In this document: one piece after another, positions 1 to 9,444 of the stretch
How positions within the stretch are numbered: position 1 is the first letter of the stretch
Layout of the letters: each line of letters begins with the position of its first letter
DNA from: CBDCYS01 sp965224215
Lineage (GTDB): Bacteria; Acidobacteriota; Terriglobia; Bryobacterales; UBA6623
Length of the DNA stretch: 64,000 bases
NCBI GenBank assembly: GCA_965224215.1
Contig: CBDCYS010000078.1
Span: 52,713 to 116,712 of the forward strand
Reading direction: 5' to 3'
Program-made: the position numbers and the translations under genes
The notes under the pieces: generated by a model
Told to the model about the DNA's origin: nothing
Databases searched by the model: none
The model's input: the letters and a program-made list of their open reading frames with translations, nothing else

Positions 1-1
1 G

Positions 2-1288
2 CGGGACCACCTGGCCTATTTCATCTCCGATACACTCGATCAACTCGATCTGAGCGCCTTGCACCAGCCCTACGAGGGCGACGGCCGGCGCAATCAGCCC
101 TATCACCCGACGATGCTCGTCAAGGTGCTCGTCTACGCCTACGCGACGGGCGTGTTTTCGTCGCGCAGAATCGCCAGCAAGCTGATCGACGACGTTGCAC
201 TACGCCTGCTTGCGGCGGGCAATCAGCCCGACTTTCGCACCATCAATCGCTTCCGTCAGCAACACTTGGAAACGTTTGGCAAGCTGTTCGTCGCGCTCGT
301 GCAGCTGGCCCAAAAGATGGGTTTGGTGAAACTGGGGACGGTGGCGCTGGACGGCACGAAAATCAAAGCCAACGCCTCCAAACACAAGGCGATGAGCTAC
401 CAGCGCATGAAGGAAGAAGAGCAACAGCTCGAAAAAGAAATTCAACAGTTGCTCGAGAAAGCGCACCAAACCGACGCCGCCGAAGACGAACTCTACGGCC
501 CCGGCAAAAGCGGCGACGAGCTGCCGCCCGAGCTGCACAAACGCGAGCAGCGGCTCGAAAAGATCAGGGAAGCCAAGCAGGCGCTGGAAGACGAACAGGC
601 CGAAAAAGACAAGCAGCAAGGGCGCCATCCCGGCGACGGCAAAGTGGCTTCGGAGACGAGACCGCAAGGCGGCTGTTCGAAATTCAAGCGGGAGTTCGGT
701 GAGCCAAAGCCGCAAGCGCAACGCAATTTCAGCGATCCCGAGAGCCGCATCATGAAGTCGAAGCAGAGTTTCCAACAGTGCTACAACGCGCAGGCGGTGG
801 TGGAAGAAGGCCGTCAGTTGATCGTGGCGCGGCAGGTGGGACAGAACGCGGCCGACAACGGGTCGCTCATCGAAATGGTGGATCAAGTGGAGCAAAACAC
901 GGGGAGCAAACCGGAGTGTTTGCTGGCGGACGCGGGGTATCGGAGCGAGAAGAACTTTCTGGCAATGGAGGAACGCGAGATCGAGGGCATCGTGGCGCTG
1001 CGGCGGGAAAGCAAGGCGGCCCAGGAAGAAAAGAAGCAAAACAACAAGGCCACCGAAGCGGCGAGCGAGCGCATGGCGAAGCGCCTCGAGCAGCAGCGCG
1101 GCAAGCAACAATACGCGCGCCGCAAAGGGATGGTGGAGCCAGCGTTCGGATGGGTGAAAGAGGTGTTAGGATTCCGGCGATTTTCGCTGCGGGGTCTCAA
1201 GAAAGTACAAGGAGAATGGAGCTTGGTAACGATGGCGTTGAACCTGCGGCGGATGGCGAGGATGGAGGCGCTCCCGACGGCGGCCTAA
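2..1288 (+). CDS. IS1182-family transposase, 5' end outside window
   Basis: DDE transposase of the IS1182 group. The open frame runs from base 2 without a stop, so the true start lies left of the window and the gene is partial. Visible landmarks are the N-terminal NQPYHPTMLVKVLVYAYATG block, the first catalytic Asp in VALDGTKIKANASK, a Lys/Glu-rich coiled insertion (about residues 120-210 of the visible part), the second Asp in LLADAGYRSEKNF, and the Glu in RKGMVEPAFGWVKE. The C-terminus looks complete. No inverted repeat pair can be tested because the left end is missing. Confidence 0.9.
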   Translation, partial: RDHLAYFISDTLDQLDLSALHQPYEGDGRRNQPYHPTMLVKVLVYAYATGVFSSRRIASKLIDDVALRLLAAGNQPDFRTINRFRQQHLETFGKLFVALVQLAQKMGLVKLGTVALDGTKIKANASKHKAMSYQRMKEEEQQLEKEIQQLLEKAHQTDAAEDELYGPGKSGDELPPELHKREQRLEKIREAKQALEDEQAEKDKQQGRHPGDGKVASETRPQGGCSKFKREFGEPKPQAQRNFSDPESRIMKSKQSFQQCYNAQAVVEEGRQLIVARQVGQNAADNGSLIEMVDQVEQNTGSKPECLLADAGYRSEKNFLAMEEREIEGIVALRRESKAAQEEKKQNNKATEAASERMAKRLEQQRGKQQYARRKGMVEPAFGWVKEVLGFRRFSLRGLKKVQGEWSLVTMALNLRRMARMEALPTAA

Positions 1289-1738
1289 GCGGAGCGAAGC
1301 GTGAAAAAAGCCGCCCACGGAAGCCGCTATCGAGTCACAGAGGCGATGCTGTTGCCGCAACGAAGGATCGCATCCGGATCGCAGCCGGACACTCGCGTTG
1401 CCGACCTCAAAAATCCAATCTCGCCCCCGTATTACCTTCGTGCCGGATTTCTGTGGGACAGACTCCTAGCCTGCATTTCTCACCACTAATATTGTTCACT
1501 TAGAGCCTCCAAGCCGATAGCCCATGAGCCGCGACCGTAAGGGAGCGGTTACTGCTCCGGAGCGTTCCGCCGCCCCCGGCCCCAAGGTTGTCACCGAGAG
1601 AGCCGTCAAGCCACGAAGCGGCGCAGGATCGTAGCCCAGCTGTTAAGCCGCGAAGCGGCGCAGGAAAGTAGCCCAGCTATCTGAGTTGGTCTGTCAAGAG
1701 GGCAGAGCATGTTTTTCTGTCCGCGATTCACAGGCAAT
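1289..1738. other. intergenic tail between IS1182 and IS110
   Basis: No convincing gene. The first 200 bases probably hold the right end of the IS1182 element (its exact end cannot be fixed without the left terminus). The rest contains a two-copy tandem duplication directly downstream of the IS110 transposase, listed separately. Confidence 0.5.
1608..1680. repeat. 37-bp tandem duplication, two copies
   Basis: Two adjacent imperfect copies start at 1608 and 1645, each with the core GAAGCGGCGCAGGA followed by GTAGCCCAGCT. They lie just past the 3' end of the IS110 transposase and may belong to its noncoding end. Function unknown. Confidence 0.7.
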
Positions 1739-3013
1739 TCACAGGCGTTCCACAGCAGGCAGGCACTGCGCCAGCGGAGAAGCTCTTCGCTCAAGCGCCT
1801 CCAGATACCGCGACTCATCATACAGCATGCCGTCTTGCCAGCAGCGATACAAGATCCGAATCCATTTGAACGCCAGCGCGCGCACGGCGGCATGATGGTC
1901 CTGGCCTTGCGCCCGTTTTTGTTCGTAATAAGCTCCCGCCCACACCGACTGCCGCACCGAAAAAGCCGCAAATTCGTGAAAGGTCTACCGCAAAAACTTC
2001 GAACACGCCCAGCGCACATGGACCCAGTCCTTGTTGCCGCTGCGCTCCCTGACCGGCGCGATGCCGCTCGTTTTCTGCACCTCCTCGGCGCTCTGGAAAC
2101 GCTCGCGGCGGCTGCCAAAAGCCGCCAGCAATCGCGGCGCCAGAGCCGCCCCCGCGCCCGGCAGCCCCTCGAAAAGAGCATAGTCCTGGTGCGCTTGAGT
2201 CAGCTGCGCGATCTGGTCCTCCAACACGGCGATGCCCCGCAGCAGTTGCCGCAGCAGCGCCACCTCGGTGAGCACCCGCGCCCGCCCCGGCTCGCAGACG
2301 GCGGCATCGCTGGTCAGCGGCACGGCTTGCCGGATACTGGCGATGCGCCGCTCGTTGCGCTGCAGGTTGTGGCAGCCGTGCCGCTCGAAGAACTTCCGCA
2401 GCGCCGAAGGACGCGCCTGCTGGGCTTGGTCCAGCGTCGGCCAGCGCTCCAGAAAATCCAGTGCCACGGGCGTGTCCAAATTGTCAAACCAATTCAGCAC
2501 CCGCGGGTAGTATTGCTTGAGGCGGTCGGTCAGGCGATTCTTGTGACGCGTCTTCTCGTCGACCAGATCCCGGCGGTCGGCCACCAGCAGCCGCAGCTGG
2601 CGGATCTCGACGGTGTCGGGCCGCAGCGGCCGCAGATGGCGCCGATGATGTTGCAAGATTTCCAGCACCAGTTCGGCGTCCTGCGGGTCGTCTTTCGAAC
2701 CCGAGCTGTAGAAGGCCGCGCGCAGCTTGGCGACCGCCTGCGGGGGAACCGGATACACCAGGAAATTCTCAAACTCGAGCAGCATCGACAGCAGCGGGCC
2801 GCGGCTTTGTTCGAGACAAACCGCGATCGGCGCCGCGGAGAAGCGGGCGGTCAGCTCGCAGGCCCAGGCCTGGACCGCCTCCGGGGTGTGATCGAGAAAA
2901 CCGCTTTGGCGCTGGCCGGTCACGGCGTCCTCGAGAGCGAACGCATGTTTTTTGTCGGCCCAGTCCAGTGCGAGGAAAGCGCGAAAGACGGGCTCGGGAA
3001 CGTTGTCTGCCAT
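1739..3013 (-). pseudogene. IS110-family transposase with internal amber stop
   Basis: DEDD-type recombinase of the IS110 family. The first 342 codons contain the RuvC-like landmarks ALDWADKKHAF, CLEQSRG and SKDDPQDAELV, followed by the C-terminal LPGAGAALAPRLLAAFGS block. A TAG at 1985-1987 interrupts the frame after WACSKFLR. The same frame continues for more than 80 codons with good family sequence (TFHEFAAFSVRQSVWAGAYY), ending at 1739, so the original protein was about 424 residues. CAG (Gln) to TAG is the simplest cause. It is either inactivated or dependent on suppression. Confidence 0.88.
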
Positions 3014-3564
3014 GGAATCAATCTCCTTGAAGGGGAAGGGTGGAATCGAAAATAGCGAGCCGGCAGACTTGGTTTCCGCGAGAGCCTTATAGTAGAGTCC
3101 TAAGAGCGGATCTCGGACACCATCTGAGAATTCGTTTGAGAAACCAAGCGGCTCCCGCTGCTCGAAAAGCTGGACTCAGCCATCCTGTGGCAAGGGTGAA
3201 CATTCGTAGCAGCGGGATGCCGGCGGGGTATCAGCATGGCAGAGGGAGAGCGGAGATTTCCACAAATCCACCGCGCCGACGAGCCTGTGGAAAACTTTTC
3301 CTCAGCAAGCCAGTGCCGGAAAACACCCCGCAAACAACTATAAGGGTGAAACGAAGCGGAACCCTGGGTACCCTCCCTGGTGGCGGGAGCCCTGAAGAGG
3401 CGGTAGGAGAACAGCCCGCATGACTCTGATGACGGGGCCGGCTTTAGCCGAAAAAAATGCAATGAAATTGGGCAATCAACCAGGCCCAAAATCGTTAAGT
3501 GAACAGGATTGCCCTCCCCAGGCTGATACCTGGGGGCTCTGAGTTTCTGCCCGAGAATTCCTAG
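3014..3564. other. noncoding region upstream of IS110 transposase
   Basis: No gene is supported; an open frame at 3040-3423 has no recognisable sequence. For an IS110-group element, the noncoding end 5' of the recombinase gene is where a bridge RNA would be encoded, so part of this stretch (read on the minus strand) may be that end. The element boundary is not visible because there is only one copy. Confidence 0.4.
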
Positions 3565-4902
3565 ATGCTTGCCAACGATTCAGCAGTACACGCACAAACT
3601 CCGATGAAAGCCACCCTGAGCCAACTCTTCGCCTCAACCTTGGAGCAGCTTTCCCTGAACAAGGTCATGCCAAGAAAACTTGGCGCGAGCGGAGGGTTTC
3701 TCCAGATCGGGGAAGAGCGAATCGACCTAGCCGCCTACCGAAAGATCATCGTCGTTGCCATCGGAAAGGCCGCCTACCAAATGGCCGAACAAACGGCCGA
3801 TATTCTGAAGCCACACACCGTCTCCGGCATGATTGTCACCTCCGCGCTACCGGACGGCCGGCTCACCAACTTCATGACGTACGAGGGCGGCCACCCCTAT
3901 CCCAATGAACAAAGTGTGTGGTCGGCCAATGTGGCGCAACAGCTCTTGAGCGACTTGAAGCCCGATTACCTCGTGATCTATTTGCTCTCGGGAGGCGGCT
4001 CGGCCATCTTCGAAAAACCCATCTCCGATGAGATATCGCTCGACGACAGCCGTGAGTTCTTCCGTCTGCTGGTCACCTGCGGCGCCAACATCGTCGAAAT
4101 GAACGTTCTGCGCAAACATTTTTCGGCAGTCAAAGGAGGCCGGCTCGCCGAGATCGCCCACCCGGCAAAGCAGTTGACGCTCTACGTGTCGGACGTTCCG
4201 GCCGACCAGCCTTCGACCGTTGCCTCGGGGCCAACGATGCCGGATGAGTCCACGGTCGACGACTGCTACGAGATTGTCGAGCGGCTGAAAATTCGAGACA
4301 GGCTCCCACAGTCGCTTCGCGCGATGTTCGACAAGCGAACCATTCCGGAAACGCCGAAGCCCGGTTCAGGAAAATTTGCCGACAGCTCCTGGCACTGCCT
4401 GCTGGGCAACCAAGACGGTCTCGACACACTCGTTTCGGCGTCACTGATGCAAGGGTGGGTGGTTGACACGGATCTCACCGTGGACGATTGCCCACTGGAG
4501 CAAGCAGTGGACCATCTCCTCGCCCGTCTAACGACCCTGCAGCGGGAGAACCCAGGGAAGGCGGTCGCGATGCTCACCGGCGGAGAACTGAGTTGCCCTG
4601 TTACCGGAGACGGCATGGGCGGACGCAACCAGGCGTTCGTGCTCTCTTGCACGAAACGAATCGCGGGTCAAAACATGGCCGTTGTCAGCGCGGGCACCGA
4701 TGGAATTGATGGGAATTCTCCCGCTGCCGGAGCTGTAGCCGACGGAGAAACCATCCAACGCGCAAGGGATCTTGGAATGGACGCCACAGACTTCGGGCAG
4801 CGTTCCGACTCCTATCACTATTTCCAAAAGCTAGACGATCTGCTGATGACCGGGCCTACCGGCAACAACATTCGCGACTTGCGAGCCCTAGTCGCTTGGT
4901 AG
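3565..4902 (+). CDS. glycerate 2-kinase, MOFRL/DUF4147 family
   Basis: Predicted cytoplasmic kinase phosphorylating D-glycerate to 2-phosphoglycerate, linking glycerate or tartronate-semialdehyde catabolism to glycolysis. The N-terminal DUF4147 half shows VVAIGKAAYQMA, the glycine-rich LLSGGGSAIFEKP near residue 150, and ASGPTMPD. The C-terminal MOFRL half shows LTGGELSCPVTGDGMGGRNQ, AGTDGIDGNSPAAGA and the ending GPTGNNIRDLRAL. The length of 445 residues is normal for the family. Neither the ATG at 3565 nor the one at 3604 has a clear ribosome site; the later one would remove 13 poorly conserved residues. It stands alone, convergent with the next gene. Confidence 0.9.
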   Translation: MLANDSAVHAQTPMKATLSQLFASTLEQLSLNKVMPRKLGASGGFLQIGEERIDLAAYRKIIVVAIGKAAYQMAEQTADILKPHTVSGMIVTSALPDGRLTNFMTYEGGHPYPNEQSVWSANVAQQLLSDLKPDYLVIYLLSGGGSAIFEKPISDEISLDDSREFFRLLVTCGANIVEMNVLRKHFSAVKGGRLAEIAHPAKQLTLYVSDVPADQPSTVASGPTMPDESTVDDCYEIVERLKIRDRLPQSLRAMFDKRTIPETPKPGSGKFADSSWHCLLGNQDGLDTLVSASLMQGWVVDTDLTVDDCPLEQAVDHLLARLTTLQRENPGKAVAMLTGGELSCPVTGDGMGGRNQAFVLSCTKRIAGQNMAVVSAGTDGIDGNSPAAGAVADGETIQRARDLGMDATDFGQRSDSYHYFQKLDDLLMTGPTGNNIRDLRALVAW

Positions 4903-5019
4903 CAGCACTTTTTGACTCGTACCCCGGGCGCCGCGACGTGGCGCACTCATCCTGGCGTGCGTTGTCGCCATTCCCCGCGACACCCAGCTGAACGAGGGTT
5001 CAGCCGTTCCTGGGAACGT

Positions 5020-6204
5020 CTACTCAATCTCCCCAACATCAAAGAAATCGTGACCCATCTCGCGCTTCTCGTTATACCGCCGGATCAGTTCCGCGGCAAG
5101 CTCATCATCGATTGCCCCGCTACCTGAGAAGTAGGAACTGTAAGCCTCTTCCGGCAAGGCGTCGCGCCCCACTTGACTCTTCTTGTAAACCAGTAGGCGG
5201 CCGGCAGTGAATCTCGTTGCCGGGCACTGAGCCGAGTCGCCACCCGACTTGTCCCGAACCCAATTCCCAGGATTGGCTCCCATCTCGGCTGCGAGCAAGG
5301 CCGTGAGCTTCGCCTCCTTCGTCCCCGGATCGGTTTGAGGAAAGACGACTTCTCCCACTTGAAACATGTGATTCTCGTCCCACTCCTCGGTCAGCTCTTC
5401 AAGCGGTGTGTCCTTCTCGTTCTGAAACGGCATCCAGTAGAGCCGGAACCGCAGGTCGCCATCGCTTTGGCGCTGTCTCCAGTCGTTCGTTAAATATTTC
5501 TCGCCCGGACGCAGCCTGCGGTGCTTGTTCACCTCCTCCGTTGGTACGAAAGCAAACTTGCCGAGGGTGTCCGTCGCGCGGACCACGCCGGTACAGTATT
5601 GCTGGTAGGCCGTGCTCGATCTCCCTGTTCGAAGCGTTTGGCCGGCAACGTGAGCGGCGACTCCGTAACCCTGCCAGCGGCCCAAGCGTTTACGAAGACT
5701 TTTTACTAGTCCGGCTTGCGACGCCAGAAAATCCCCCAGATTGAGTTCGCCACTGGAGCCTAAGGGTATTTGTGTTCCCGCCGCATCGGCCGTGGCCTGA
5801 AGCAGCGCTACGAATTCTTCGACCGTATCGGTCGGGGAAGTCGGATCGTTGATGCCTAGGAAATCGACCCGCTGTCCTTCGGGCGTACGGAAGGCAAGCA
5901 TGATACCGAGGAAATCCAGATCGGTTTCGACGTGGGGACACCCTAGGCCTGTGGAGATCCTGCCGATCCCCACACGAGCCGCTCCTGGTTCGAACAGACC
6001 CAGCCCGTCGAGCTCAGAGGGAAGTTCGTTCGCGACGGTCAGGATGACTTTTCCGCCGGCGATCTGTTGTTGGTGCGCTCCCCGGTCGTTCTTTTTCAAT
6101 TTGTCGTGGTTCTCAACGAGGACTTGTTGGATCTCGGGAATCTTGTCAGCCAACTGTTCGAGTTCAGCTATTGCATCAGGGGTTGGGTCGAAGAATTGTG
6201 CCAT
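5020..6204 (-). CDS. catalase-superfamily-like protein
   Basis: About 394 residues. The sequence resembles the short heme catalase-like proteins: a central block with QQYCTGVVRATDTLGKFAFV, a second block WRQRQSDGDLRFRLYWMPFQ followed by DTPLEELTEEWDE, and a late QTDPGTKEAKL. This is general resemblance only; the canonical catalase heme-binding motif is not clear and the second half is atypical, so a peroxide-degrading role is an inference. The start at 6204 (MAQFFDPTPDAI) is chosen over an upstream in-frame start because AAGGAG lies 8 bases before this ATG. No operon partner. Confidence 0.45.
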   Translation of the reverse strand: MAQFFDPTPDAIAELEQLADKIPEIQQVLVENHDKLKKNDRGAHQQQIAGGKVILTVANELPSELDGLGLFEPGAARVGIGRISTGLGCPHVETDLDFLGIMLAFRTPEGQRVDFLGINDPTSPTDTVEEFVALLQATADAAGTQIPLGSSGELNLGDFLASQAGLVKSLRKRLGRWQGYGVAAHVAGQTLRTGRSSTAYQQYCTGVVRATDTLGKFAFVPTEEVNKHRRLRPGEKYLTNDWRQRQSDGDLRFRLYWMPFQNEKDTPLEELTEEWDENHMFQVGEVVFPQTDPGTKEAKLTALLAAEMGANPGNWVRDKSGGDSAQCPATRFTAGRLLVYKKSQVGRDALPEEAYSSYFSGSGAIDDELAAELIRRYNEKREMGHDFFDVGEIE

Positions 6205-6774
6205 TTCGTTTGCTCCTTTCGTAGTGTGAGGCTCACGCGCGGTTGGATCGAGGGCCGTCGTCGTACAGGTGAGAATAGCAGGGCTAAGAGTGGATAAACC
6301 TATGTGATAATCCATTCTTGATGGCCCCTTTTATTTCTGCTTCAAGTACAACTCGCGTCCAACTAAGGGAAAAGGGGCCAAGTGAACGAGCCAGGCGAGC
6401 GGGCGTTTCCTTGCGGAACAGCGTGTCTGGCCGAGTACCAGACCCAGATGCGTGCTTTCAACTTGCCGTTGGCTGCCAGTTCTCAAAAACTTGCTGAATC
6501 GGTGCGGACCGCGCCGCGGGCTACGCCGGCAATTGTCTTCAGACTTACTACGCCAAGCCTCTGATAGACTGAATTTCACGGCTTTCTTGAAGACGAAGCC
6601 GGTGAAATTGTCCCCGGTCCACTGCCCCCGGTTCAGTTGTCTAAACGATATGAGGTCGTTTCCAGAAAGATACCCCTAGTCGACGACTGCTGATACCGCG
6701 AAGGTTCTGATTGCGAAAGGCCTGTATGGGTCAGCGAGTTTCTTCCGGCCGGTGGGGGTGAACAGGCAACCACG
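6205..6774. other. long intergenic region, nothing recognised
   Basis: About 570 bases between the divergent catalase-like gene and the macA-like gene. Small open frames here lack ribosome sites and family resemblance. It must contain both promoters, but no convincing -35/-10 pair could be picked. Confidence 0.5.
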
Positions 6775-8184
6775 GTGAGCACTACGAAAAAAATCCTCCT
6801 GGCGACGGTCGTTGTTGTCGTGATCGCTGGGGTTGCCGGCGGTGCATACAGCTACAGTCAACGCGGAGTCGTCGGCGTTCAGACCGGGCAGGTCGTCCGC
6901 CAAGACCTGGTGTCCGTTGTGACTGCTTCGGGCGAAATCAAGCCTCGCAACTACATCAACATTGGCGCCAACAGCATGGGGCGCATCACCGACATCTACG
7001 TCCTCGAAGGTGATGTCGTCGAGAAGGGTCAGCGCCTTGCCAAACTCGAAACCGTTCAGCCTGCAGCGGAGGTAGCAGCGCAGAAAGCTTCCCTAGAGCT
7101 ATTCAAAGCGGAACTTGCCGCGCGCGAAGCGGCCATCGAGGCCTCTCGTGCGAACGAGCTCACCCTGCAGGCGTCGCTGAAGCGGGCCAAGGCGGAACTC
7201 CAGCGAGCCCAGATCAATTTCAAACGGGCTGGCCAGCTACTAGAGGAAACGCTCATTGCCCGCCAGGACTACGATCAACGGCGCGCCGACTTTGACGCGG
7301 CGGTTGCGACAGTCGAAGAGGCACAGGCTCGCTTGGCGGAGCTGGGAGCGCAAAGGGAGCAGTTCATTGCCCAGCGCGACTCCGCGCAGCGCCGCGTCGA
7401 ACAGGCCGATGCGCACCTACTGCGGGTGAGCGATGTTCTCAGGAGACATTATTCGGTGTCACCGCTGGACGGGGTTGTCACCAACCTCCCGGTGCGCGTG
7501 GGGGAAACTGTTGTTCCCGGCATTCAAAACTCTTCCGCAAGCCTGGTCATGACGATCGCCGATATGTCCCTGATCACAGCCGAAGTGAAGGTTGACGAAA
7601 CCGACATCGTGCATGTCGAGCTCGGCCAGCAAGCGCAAGTCACGGTCGATGCCATTCCCGACAAGACGTTCAAAGGGGATGTCATCGAGATTGGCAACAC
7701 GGCGATTTTGCGGACGACAGGTTTGGCTGCTTCACAAAGCAATGTTGCTAGCCAAGAGGCCAAGGACTTCAAAGTTGTCATTGCACTCGAGGACCCGACA
7801 GTAGCCATTCGGCCGGGTATGTCCTGTACTTCTCGAATCACCACGGCGACTCGCAAAGGGGTTCTCACCCTGCCTATTCAAGCGCTCTCGGTGCGGCTGG
7901 AAGAGGATCTCGAAGTGGCGAAAGACCCCAATACCGAGCGGGCGGCCAGCGCGTCAGCGGATCCAAAGAAGGAAGTAGAGGGGGTCTTTGTCGTGAAAGG
8001 AAATGAGGTCGAATTTCGTCCGGTGGAGACAGGGATTACTGGGTCGACGCACATTTCGGTTACCTCCGGGATCGATGAGGACGAAGAGATCGTGATCGGC
8101 AGTTATACGGTTCTTCGAACGATCCGCTCCGGTGCGCGGATCAAGGTGGAAAAGAAGGAAGGTGAGTCCTCGAGCTGGCCGTAG
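6775..8184 (+). CDS. MacA-like membrane-fusion protein (HlyD/RND adaptor)
   Basis: Periplasmic adaptor of an ABC-type efflux pump. A GTG start is followed by an N-terminal membrane anchor (about residues 6-28), then a biotinyl-lipoyl half (GRITDIYVLEGDVVEKGQRL), a long alpha-helical hairpin (about residues 95-225, rich in Ala/Glu/Arg), the second lipoyl half (VSPLDGVVTNLPVRVGETV), and the beta-barrel and membrane-proximal domains. At 469 residues it is slightly longer than typical MacA; an acidic, variable stretch near residues 378-400 accounts for part of this. It is followed 209 bases later by a MacB-type ATPase on the same strand, so the two likely form one export system. Confidence 0.88.
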   Translation: MSTTKKILLATVVVVVIAGVAGGAYSYSQRGVVGVQTGQVVRQDLVSVVTASGEIKPRNYINIGANSMGRITDIYVLEGDVVEKGQRLAKLETVQPAAEVAAQKASLELFKAELAAREAAIEASRANELTLQASLKRAKAELQRAQINFKRAGQLLEETLIARQDYDQRRADFDAAVATVEEAQARLAELGAQREQFIAQRDSAQRRVEQADAHLLRVSDVLRRHYSVSPLDGVVTNLPVRVGETVVPGIQNSSASLVMTIADMSLITAEVKVDETDIVHVELGQQAQVTVDAIPDKTFKGDVIEIGNTAILRTTGLAASQSNVASQEAKDFKVVIALEDPTVAIRPGMSCTSRITTATRKGVLTLPIQALSVRLEEDLEVAKDPNTERAASASADPKKEVEGVFVVKGNEVEFRPVETGITGSTHISVTSGIDEDEEIVIGSYTVLRTIRSGARIKVEKKEGESSSWP

Positions 8185-8393
8185 ACCCTTGAGCCGCGCG
8201 CGTCAGCAAGCGGTCAGCGTTACGCACTAAATCGGCGTCACCGAGCCGCCTGCGTTGGGAGGCGGTTACCATCGGTATCGAGCTGTCGATTTGTATAGGC
8301 GCGCTACCACTTGCTGACGCGCTTGGCGAAGATGGTGGCGATATATGGCGCGGCGCTAACCGCTTGCCAATGCGCTCGGCTCAAAGGAATTGA

Positions 8394-9146
8394 ATGGCGA
8401 CAGCAACCGCAATCGACCCGCACCTAGTTGGTGAACAGCTTCTCAAAGACGGCATCGTCATCCGCACGTTTGACCTGTGGAAGACCTATGTCATGGGCGA
8501 CCAGGAGATTCACGCCGTAGAAAGCGTCAACGTCGAGATACGCAAAGGCGAATACGTTGCCATCATGGGACCGTCGGGGTCCGGTAAATCAACGTTGATG
8601 AATTTGATCGGCTGCCTGGACACCCCCAGCCGCGGTCAGTACTACATTGCGGGCCGCTTGGTCAGCGACCTGAATGACGACGAGCTAGCGCACATACGGA
8701 ACAAGGAAATCGGATTTGTCTTCCAGACATTCAACTTGCTCCCGCGCCTGAGCGCGCTTCAAAACGTCGAGCTTCCGCTGGTTTACAGTGGGATTCAGCC
8801 GGCCGACCGGCTCGAACTTTCCCGTAAAGCGATCGCCCACGTTGACCTCACCGAGCGGATGTACCATAAGCCGAACGAGCTTTCCGGCGGTCAGCGCCAG
8901 CGCGTCGCGATTGCAAGAGCCTTGGTGAATTCGCCGTCGATCTTGCTGGCCGACGAGCCTACTGGTAATCTTGATACCGCCACGGGAAACGAAATCATGG
9001 CTCTGTTCGATGTGCTCCATCAGCAAGGGAACACCATTATTTTGGTCACTCACGAGCCTGACATCGCTATGCACGCCCACCGAGTCATCCAACTCCGCGA
9101 CGGTCGCGTGGAGAAGGACGAGAAGATCGACAAATCGGGCAACTAG
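8394..9146 (+). CDS. MacB/LolD-type ABC transporter ATP-binding protein
   Basis: 250-residue ATPase. Walker A is GPSGSGKST, the Q-loop lies in FVFQTFNLLPRLSALQNVELP (typical of the MacB/LolD branch), the signature is LSGGQRQRVAIARALV, Walker B is ILLADEPTGNLD, and the switch His is in LVTHEPD. The permease that normally follows or is fused to this ATPase is absent: the next 300 bases are a repeat element and the next gene is inverted. The stop codon TAG falls inside the left terminal repeat of that element, so its insertion may have separated the ATPase from a downstream permease. Partner membrane protein unknown. Confidence 0.9.
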   Translation: MATATAIDPHLVGEQLLKDGIVIRTFDLWKTYVMGDQEIHAVESVNVEIRKGEYVAIMGPSGSGKSTLMNLIGCLDTPSRGQYYIAGRLVSDLNDDELAHIRNKEIGFVFQTFNLLPRLSALQNVELPLVYSGIQPADRLELSRKAIAHVDLTERMYHKPNELSGGQRQRVAIARALVNSPSILLADEPTGNLDTATGNEIMALFDVLHQQGNTIILVTHEPDIAMHAHRVIQLRDGRVEKDEKIDKSGN

Positions 9147-9391
9147 TGTAGTGCGCCAATCAGACCATAACTTATCGTGAGTCGCTTGTTTGCCTGCTTG
9201 CCGAGCAAGATTAACAGTCCGATCCGCATACGCGGCGTGATGCTGTTGTTTTGAGCCGCGTTCACGCGGCTAGGTCAGCCGTTTACGGCTGGTGCACGCA
9301 ACCGCTGAGGGTCCTTCAGCCCGTTTCACGGGCTTTCGCTCTCCCCGACCGATGTCTGTAGGTTGCGCTATTTCTGGCGCACTACACTAGT
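9142..9391. mobile_element. MITE-like element with 17-bp inverted termini
   Basis: A 250-bp sequence bounded by perfect inverted repeats ACTAGTGTAGTGCGCCA (9142-9158) and its complement (9375-9391), with no coding capacity. The outermost CTAG on both sides could be a 4-bp target duplication, as seen for some IS630/Tc1-type elements; that assignment is an inference. The interior holds three successive hairpins with near-identical loops, described separately. It overlaps the end of the macB-like gene and supplies its stop codon. Confidence 0.7.
9254..9334. repeat. three consecutive hairpins with GTTYAC loops
   Basis: Three palindromes occur in 81 bases: 9254-9271 (AGCCGCG stem), 9276-9291 (CAGCCG stem) and 9318-9334 (AGCCCG stem). 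The stems differ in sequence but the tips are alike: GTTCAC, GTTTAC and GTTTCAC. Stems varying while loops are kept suggests selection on structure, as DNA cruciforms or as an RNA with three stem-loops. Confidence 0.65.
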
Positions 9392-9444
9392 GGGGAACGG
9401 CTACCAGCCTTTGGAAACCAGGCCTACCGGCGAGGCGAACACCG

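Noticed and set aside
1709..3055. A 448-codon plus-strand frame
   Set aside because: It is the mirror of the IS110 transposase, with no family resemblance of its own.
3040..3423. A 127-codon frame upstream of the glycerate kinase
   Set aside because: No family resemblance, and it begins within the IS110 upstream noncoding end.
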